Positions 58,194 to 64,000 of a stretch of DNA of 64,000 bases are shown here, piece by piece. Position 1 is the first letter of the stretch. Every line of letters starts with the position of its first letter. Where the stretch lies: assembly GCF_029168945.1 (NCBI RefSeq), contig NC_083605.1:35043280-35107279 (forward strand), given 5' to 3'. The stretch comes from Cannabis sativa (lineage: Eukaryota > Streptophyta > Magnoliopsida > Rosales > Cannabaceae). The position numbers were made by a program, and so were the translations under genes. The notes under the pieces were generated by a model. That model saw only the letters and a list, made by a program, of their open reading frames with translations. It was not told the origin of the DNA and made no database searches.

Positions 58194-58237
58194 TGATTTG
58201 AGATGGCCCATTGAATACTAGCTATGAAGAAGCTTGA

Positions 58238-60118
58238 TGTTGGATTATATTTTACCAGAATCTAGATTTACTAACAAGTATGTTTTTAACATCCTAAATG
58301 TGAATTTCTAAAACAATGAAACTTAAACACTTATAATATATGAGAAACCTTACATTGGTTGCAGCGGAATTAAATGACTCTTTCCGCTCAGATCTCTAAC
58401 CCTTGTTCCTTTCTGTCGCAGAGTATAATTAAGATCTGAGCCCGACACTCCTCCAGTTGTTTGGATTCTTCACAGTCTTACACACTATGATTGATGACTA
58501 ACTTGCTATGGGTGGGCATGCACTCAACCACTAAGGCTCGAATTTTTATGTGAAGAACTCTATAGAATTTTGAAAATAGGAAGAAGAAGAAGAAGTTTCA
58601 AACTCTCTAGTTATCTGAGAAGATGTAAACTAGGTTTAGAGTCATTAGTTAGATTATGAGACTATTCTTTTCTTTTTATACTAATTCACTTAGGGTTAGG
58701 ATTGAATTATACGAAATAAAAAATGATAAAATAATAGCAAAATAGGGACTTAGAGGCCGACCATGATGTGGGCCCTACATTAATTATATTTTTGCTATTT
58801 TTCTCAACCATTTATCTATCATTTCACAAGTGTCATATTTTCTAATTCTAATCCTATAAATGTCAAAATTATTTATTTAATAATTAAAATTAATTATCAA
58901 ATAAAATTATTATTTATATTATTTATTAATTAGACTCCACAAAGCCTTTTAATTAATAAATAAACCCTAAAATCCTATTTCTTCACAATCAAGCCATAAC
59001 TTAGTGAAAATTTATAAATAAGACATAGTCTAATTTAGAGTTATAATTTATTAATTAAAATCAATTAATTGAGTTTTACAAGCAGTTTGTCTCAACTAGT
59101 ATGGGGACCATGAGCCTATATAATCGAGCTTCTAATAAGCAGATCTAGAATTTACCAAGTAAATTCCTTAACTTATTAATTTCTCTTTGCACCACTATAG
59201 ATTTAGAATTGCACTCTTAATTATATAGAACACTCTATATATTCAACGATATAGATACACTATGAGTTATCCATTTGTTATAATCCTAATAATCAATGAT
59301 CCTCTATAGATGATCTACACTGAGTAAGGATAAATTTATCGTTACACCCTTCAATGTATTTTATCCTTAAAATACTTAGCTACCCATAAATGATATTTCA
59401 GTGAACTAATATAATCACTGAAATGAGTACTCAATCATCTATCTTTTTTAAGCCAAGCTCGAAGGAAATCATCGTTTGACTTATATGTCCGGATAGAAGC
59501 TATAGATTTTGTATCTATAATTAGCGCTCCCACTCAATTGAACTACCATGCCCTTAATCTATATGTCATGAGAAGATCCATTGGTCGACTTTAACGAACA
59601 GATTGAAGAACACAAATAATGCAACTAGAACCTAACCATCTCAGGATTGAGATCATTTGATCTAAGATCAATTAGGTGATATTGAATTGAATAAATATTA
59701 CAGTAAGTTTATTATATCTTATCCAAGTTCAATATTGGTCCCTTTTGATGCATACTCCATACATCCAACCCAAGCTTACTTTAACTAATGCCTTGGAAAG
59801 TTTATAGCATTTATCTAAGGTGCAAGTAAACTACATTGTAGATAATCCTATCAGTTAAACCCTAGGTACTAATAAATCATATGAATACATTTAATTACAC
59901 AATCTTGATTACTTTCTACTGTGTTGACAACACAATAAACAAGAATGTCAATGTGATAAGGATTTGGATAAATTTATAAATCAAATAAATTAATAAATGA
60001 TCATATGAACCAAATAATACATTAAATAAGTAATAAAAATAAAACTGTTTCTTTATTGATAATTGAATAGGGAAGATTACATTGAAATAGAGTTTTATTT
60101 AGGGCACAAAGCCTAACA
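58238..60118 (-). mobile_element. 3' LTR of copia family B, minus strand
   Basis: 1,881 bp, TGTTAGGCTTTG (minus strand, from 60,118) to ATCCAACA (58,238). It follows directly a polypurine tract (AAATGGGAG, minus strand) and the RNase H end at 60,147, which shows that solo LTRs A and B belong to a copia family. The 5' LTR is not in the window. Confidence 0.9.
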
Positions 60119-60146
60119 AACTCCCATTTGCACTAACATAAAACAA

Positions 60147-60901
60147 TCAGTATATTTCAATTAATCTTAAATTCAGTCTGTGCTTTTCAAAAGTAGTTAC
60201 AGTCAAAATTTTGGTGAATGGATCAGCTAAGTTGTCTTCAGTATCTATTTTTTCCACCAGTACGTCCCCTCTTGCCACATATTCTCTTATGATGTGGTAT
60301 TTCCTCTCTATGTGTTTGCTTCTCTTGTAGCTTCGAGCCTCTTTACTGTTGGCTATAGCACCAGTGTTATCATAAAGTAAAACCAGTGATTTTTCCATTC
60401 CAAGAACAACACCAAGTCCTGAGAAGAATTTTTTAAGCCAGACAAGTTCCTTAACAGCCTCAGCGGCAACTATGTATTCGGCCTCCATGGTAGAGTCTAA
60501 TATTGCAGTTTGCTTAGCACTCCTCCAAACAACTGCTCCACCCCCAAGAGTAAATACTATTCCAGATGTAGACTTCATGTCATCAAGACAAGCTTGAACA
60601 TCTGAGTCGGTATAGCCTACGGGTTTTAAAGAACCACCATTGTAGACTAACACATGATGCCTTGTACTTTTCAAGTACTTCAGAATATGCTTAACTGTAG
60701 TCCAATGTTCCTCTCCTGGATTTGTCTGATACCTGCTGAAGCATAGGGAACCCTTCTCATGTCCTCTATCTCTTGAGGATCAGTGGGACAATGTTCCTTA
60801 GATAGACGGATACTAGGCCTAGAAAGCATCACTTCCCCTTTGGTCAACCTTGAATTTGATTTAAAAAAGTTGGCTGGAAGAATATTGCTTTTCCAAATCA
60901 A
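60147..60901 (-). pseudogene. Copia pol 3' part (RT end and RNase H), family B
   Basis: 60,147-60,674 (175 aa) has the RNase H signatures YTDSD, DDMKSTSGIVFTLGGG, DSTMEAEYIVAA, YDNTGAI and SKHIERKYHIIREY, and ends before the polypurine tract. 60,680-60,901 carries the RT end (RLSKEHCPTDPQEIEDMRRV, PYASA). Relative to related copia proteins, the stretch after PYASA with the Met/Asp/Tyr-rich RT end is missing and the frame changes. Upstream pol, gag and 5' LTR are absent. Confidence 0.85.
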
Positions 60902-62408
60902 AGCACAATGATGGTCAACCTTGTCACATGTCGATCAAAAGGGAAGAGACCAAGTCATGCATAGGAATAAGAGTTGATGAGCAGTTTGGAATTTCATATA
61001 TATTAAATAGCTTCAGTCACAATATGATCCACATGGTAGAAACTTGGGTTGGGCTTGATATTATTTCTTCTTAAATTGGGTTCTTCCCTTGCAAGAATGC
61101 CAATTTTTTCATTTCAATCTTTCACAATTGAATCATTCTTTTTATTTGTATCAAAATGCACATAATTCCTGCAAAATAAACCAAATTAAATTCAAACTAA
61201 ATATTTTTCAGTTGTAAAAATATTTTTCATTAATTTCATGAAAATATTAATTAAAATTTAATTTAATTTAACATTTGAGATCAATAATTATGCATTATTC
61301 ACCACCAATCAAGTGTCCTGTATTAGGCAAGAGTCAAAGATATCATTCATTGAATAGAGTAGTCAACTCATCTAAAATGGAACTATTCTAGCAACCTTTT
61401 ATTCAATCGAAAAGTGAATCCGATGTTGCTTCGTTTTAGTCGAGAGTCAAGGTCATTCTTATTTCATGAGCTTCTACCATTGTTTCATACTTTGTAAGTC
61501 CTACTCACACCAACCACTCTTCGGATGGACGTTACTAATAATAAAACACTTACAATAATACTTATATTTTGAGATTCTACAGCGTTAAATTGCTAATGAA
61601 CATCCATCTATTAGGGATGAATCTCACTAAAATAGAACTATGTAGAACCAACAATGGAGATCGACTATCACTTTGATTAAAACTCATTATTTAAAATATA
61701 TTTTAATTAATCACTTATTTTAATCTATATATTTTAATAATGAAAATTACTTAATTTAAATTAGTTAAAAATTAATTAAATTAGTTTTCAACTTTAAATT
61801 TCGCAAATCTATATATATAATATATACAATTTAAAAATTCTATAAAATATAATAAAATAAATTCTTGAAAAATATCTAATTTAAGTTGTTTTATAAAATA
61901 ACTAAATTTTCAACTTAAATAACTTTTCAAAATTTAATTAAATAACAAATTAAGTATCTTGAACTAATCACCTTAATTTGAAAAAATGTCCATATTTAAG
62001 TTGATCTAAAATTAACAAATTTTTAACTTAAAAATACTTTTAAAGAATATCTGAATAACTAATTTCCTAGAAAAATCTACTTAATTATTAATTTCAAAAT
62101 ATTCTAATTTAAGTTGATCCAAAATTAATTTAAAAAATTAATTTTCAACTTAAATATATTTTCTATGAAAATTTAAATAATTAAGTATCTAGGAAAATCT
62201 AATACGTAAATGATATAATATTTTTGAATTATTAGTCTCATAACTTAAAAAATTATGATTATGTATAGGTTAATAAATTAAGTTATAATTCCTAACAATA
62301 CCATAATGTAAAACTAAGTTATTCTTTAAAATTCTATTATATTATAATAAACTATAATTCCAAATTGATGTCTATTTAAAATTGTATAAAATATAAAAAA
62401 TGAATTCT
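60902..62408. other. AT-rich DNA, no gene recognised
   Basis: The first 400 or so bases could be remains of the family-B element but show no protein. 61,280-61,660 is less AT-rich and repeats phrases of the kind AAGAGTCAAAG and GAGAGTCAAGG, with no recognised family. The rest is AT-rich with repeated TTTAAGTTGATC-like phrases. Confidence 0.5.
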
Positions 62409-62661
62409 TGTTATAAAATAATATAAAGTAATATAAAGTAGAAGAGAGGAAAGAAGAAGAAGATGAAGAGAGAAAGAGAAAGTGAATGAGAATTTCTGAG
62501 GTGTTTATTCTAATGGGGTGAACCCCTATTTATACAAATACAAGAGTGAGATATTAAGAAACTAAGAAAAAGGGAAACTAAGGAAAAGATGAATGTTGAT
62601 TACAATTCATGGTAATAAATAAAAGATTTGGACATCCACATAATTATTAATATTTATAACA
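62409..62661 (-). mobile_element. 3' LTR of copia family D, minus strand
   Basis: 253 bp from TGTTATAAATATT (62,661) to TTTATAACA (62,409), directly after a minus-strand AAGGGGGAG tract. It contains TGTATAAATAGGGG as a TATA region and a CT-rich end, as does the older copy at 596-819. Confidence 0.85.
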
Positions 62662-63137
62662 CTCCCCCTTGGATGTCCATAATATAACTGCCTTATTAAA
62701 AATCTTGCTGAAAAATTTGGTCAAAGGAAAAAGAGTATAGTGTAAACTAACTCCCTCCCCCTCATTTAGGCATTTGTGGAGATCTTCTAATCGACGAATT
62801 TCGATCTTGTCTGTCGTCTTCTCAAATGTTGATGTTGGTAATAGCTTTGTGAATAAGTTTGTAAGATTGACACTTGATTGAATATGTTGAACACCAATAT
62901 GCATTTTCTTGAAGCGTATAAGAAGAATTTCGTGAAATGTGTTCTAACTCTATCTCCTTCAATGTACCTCCTTTTAGTTGAACGATGCAAGCAGTATTAT
63001 CCATAGAGAATTGCTTGGGTTGATACTTCTTTATTGAGTGCAATCCATATGTTTCCCGAATATGCTATGCCAATGATCTCACTCACACACATTCTCTACT
63101 TGCTTCATAAAATGCAAGTATGTTAACATGATTTATA
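62662..63137 (-). pseudogene. Copia RNase H end, family D
   Basis: Minus-strand frames give EASRECV (about 63,090), DNTACIVQLKGGTLKE (about 62,960-63,005), HISRNSSYTLQE, and VQHIQSSVNLTNLFTKLLPT STFEK-type end (62,800-62,890), the usual order at the end of copia RNase H. Stops and frame changes separate them. Confidence 0.75.
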
Positions 63138-63312
63138 GTTGCCTCGTTAAAAACCTTGCCAGAAAAACCCAGTGGGACAAAATCTGAGCTAGGGAAAAGA
63201 GTACAATATGTATTTCATATTCATAATTATTTGCAAGTTGCCTCGTTAAAAACCTTGCCAGGAAAACCCATTAGGACAAAACCTGAACTAAGGGAAAAAG
63301 AGTGCAACATGA
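63138..63312 (-). repeat. Tandem repeat of about 99 bp inside copia D
   Basis: GTTGCCTCGTTAAAAACCTT recurs at 63,138 and 63,237, with the following CCAGRAAAACCCAKTRGGAC and GGGAAAAAGAGT also repeated. It lies upstream (in element sense) of the RNase H end. Confidence 0.85.
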
Positions 63313-64000
63313 ATATGTCTCCCCCTCATGCACATATGATCCATAATTCTTTTGGTGATAATATATCTCATAAGATTATTGTTATCACTTTTAAAATATC
63401 ACCATATATAATCTTTGATCATATATTTTCTATAACTCTTCCAGAGTATGTATGGACTTCTAAATTATAGATGAGGGGTTCGTGGAACATTAGTCTTTAT
63501 CCAACTAATTGTATCATTCATGTGTGTACACAACTTTGTTCATACGAAAATTTAAAATTTCAAGTAGATATGAACATAACACATTAATGGTACTATAAAT
63601 TTTCATTTGTGACAATGATGGTACTCCAAGACCATATATTTATTCCATCTTGTTTTATGATCTTAATTTCCAAATCAAATGATCATATATTTATAATTCT
63701 TGATACATATGAAGTACTTCAGGACTTCAATACTAATGAACAAACTTTATACATTAATATTTCTCGAAATACAAAAGAAATAAAAGTTTGTTCTTCAATT
63801 AATCAAAAACTCTTCAAGAGTCTATCACAACGTATAATTTACGTATTTATATTGCATAGACAACCATAGGTATTTTTCAAATAATAATTTACTTACATGT
63901 CTTTATTTTATACAAAGATCTTTGTCATATAGTGCGCGCGACTTTGAATTTATATCACTTAAGACATGTATTAAATTCTTCTAGAATTTTTAGATAAGGC
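63313..64000 (-). other. Probable internal part of copia D, unresolved
   Basis: AT-rich with no clear protein on either strand. A CTCCCCCTC (63,321-63,329) resembles an inverted polypurine tract. The plus-strand ORFs of 86-104 aa have no recognisable features. The element probably continues past the window. Confidence 0.4.

Overview
The window looks like eudicot nuclear DNA: AT-rich, with an intron-containing plant gene and layered retrotransposons. Family resemblance hints at Rosales/Cannabaceae, but that is a weak inference. Only one intact host gene is visible: a 12-exon MINDY-type deubiquitinase on the minus strand (33,989-39,430). Its exons join to 707 codons plus stop with every phase matching. 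Nearly everything else is transposable-element DNA.

Left block (0.6-13.8 kb): an old copia LTR (596-819, continued at 11,364-11,371) was split by a Sirevirus-type copia element, here SIRE-1 (820-11,358). SIRE-1 has three LTRs but one outer 5-bp target duplication. Its gag-pol (3,451-8,319) is broken in several places. From 13.8 to 18.7 kb lies a degraded minus-strand L1-type LINE.

19.4-31.1 kb: the 3' end of a second LINE, which carries a C-terminal RNase H, is tandemly duplicated. One copy holds a solo LTR (20,024-22,924), and that LTR holds a G-rich repeat array. The full-length LINE (23,450-28,853) has a 14-bp target duplication. TA-rich DNA, a MITE and a LINE fragment follow.

31-42 kb: two small MITEs, the MINDY gene, and a second copy of the larger MITE.

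42-53 kb: a nearly intact minus-strand Sirevirus, SIRE-2 (41,975-53,001), with about 1.23-kb LTRs, gag-pol and an extra ORF after pol (ORF3). Comparing SIRE-1 with SIRE-2 gives the most interesting signals in the window. One is a pair of conserved motifs just after pol whose variable 9-nt centres differ between elements yet stay complementary within each. The other is an LTR array of small hairpins with a constant CGGGAG tip and changing stems.

53-64 kb: an intact 583-bp TRIM, a MULE (9-bp target duplication) hosting a solo LTR, LINE and copia pol remnants, and a partial copia element running to the window edge.
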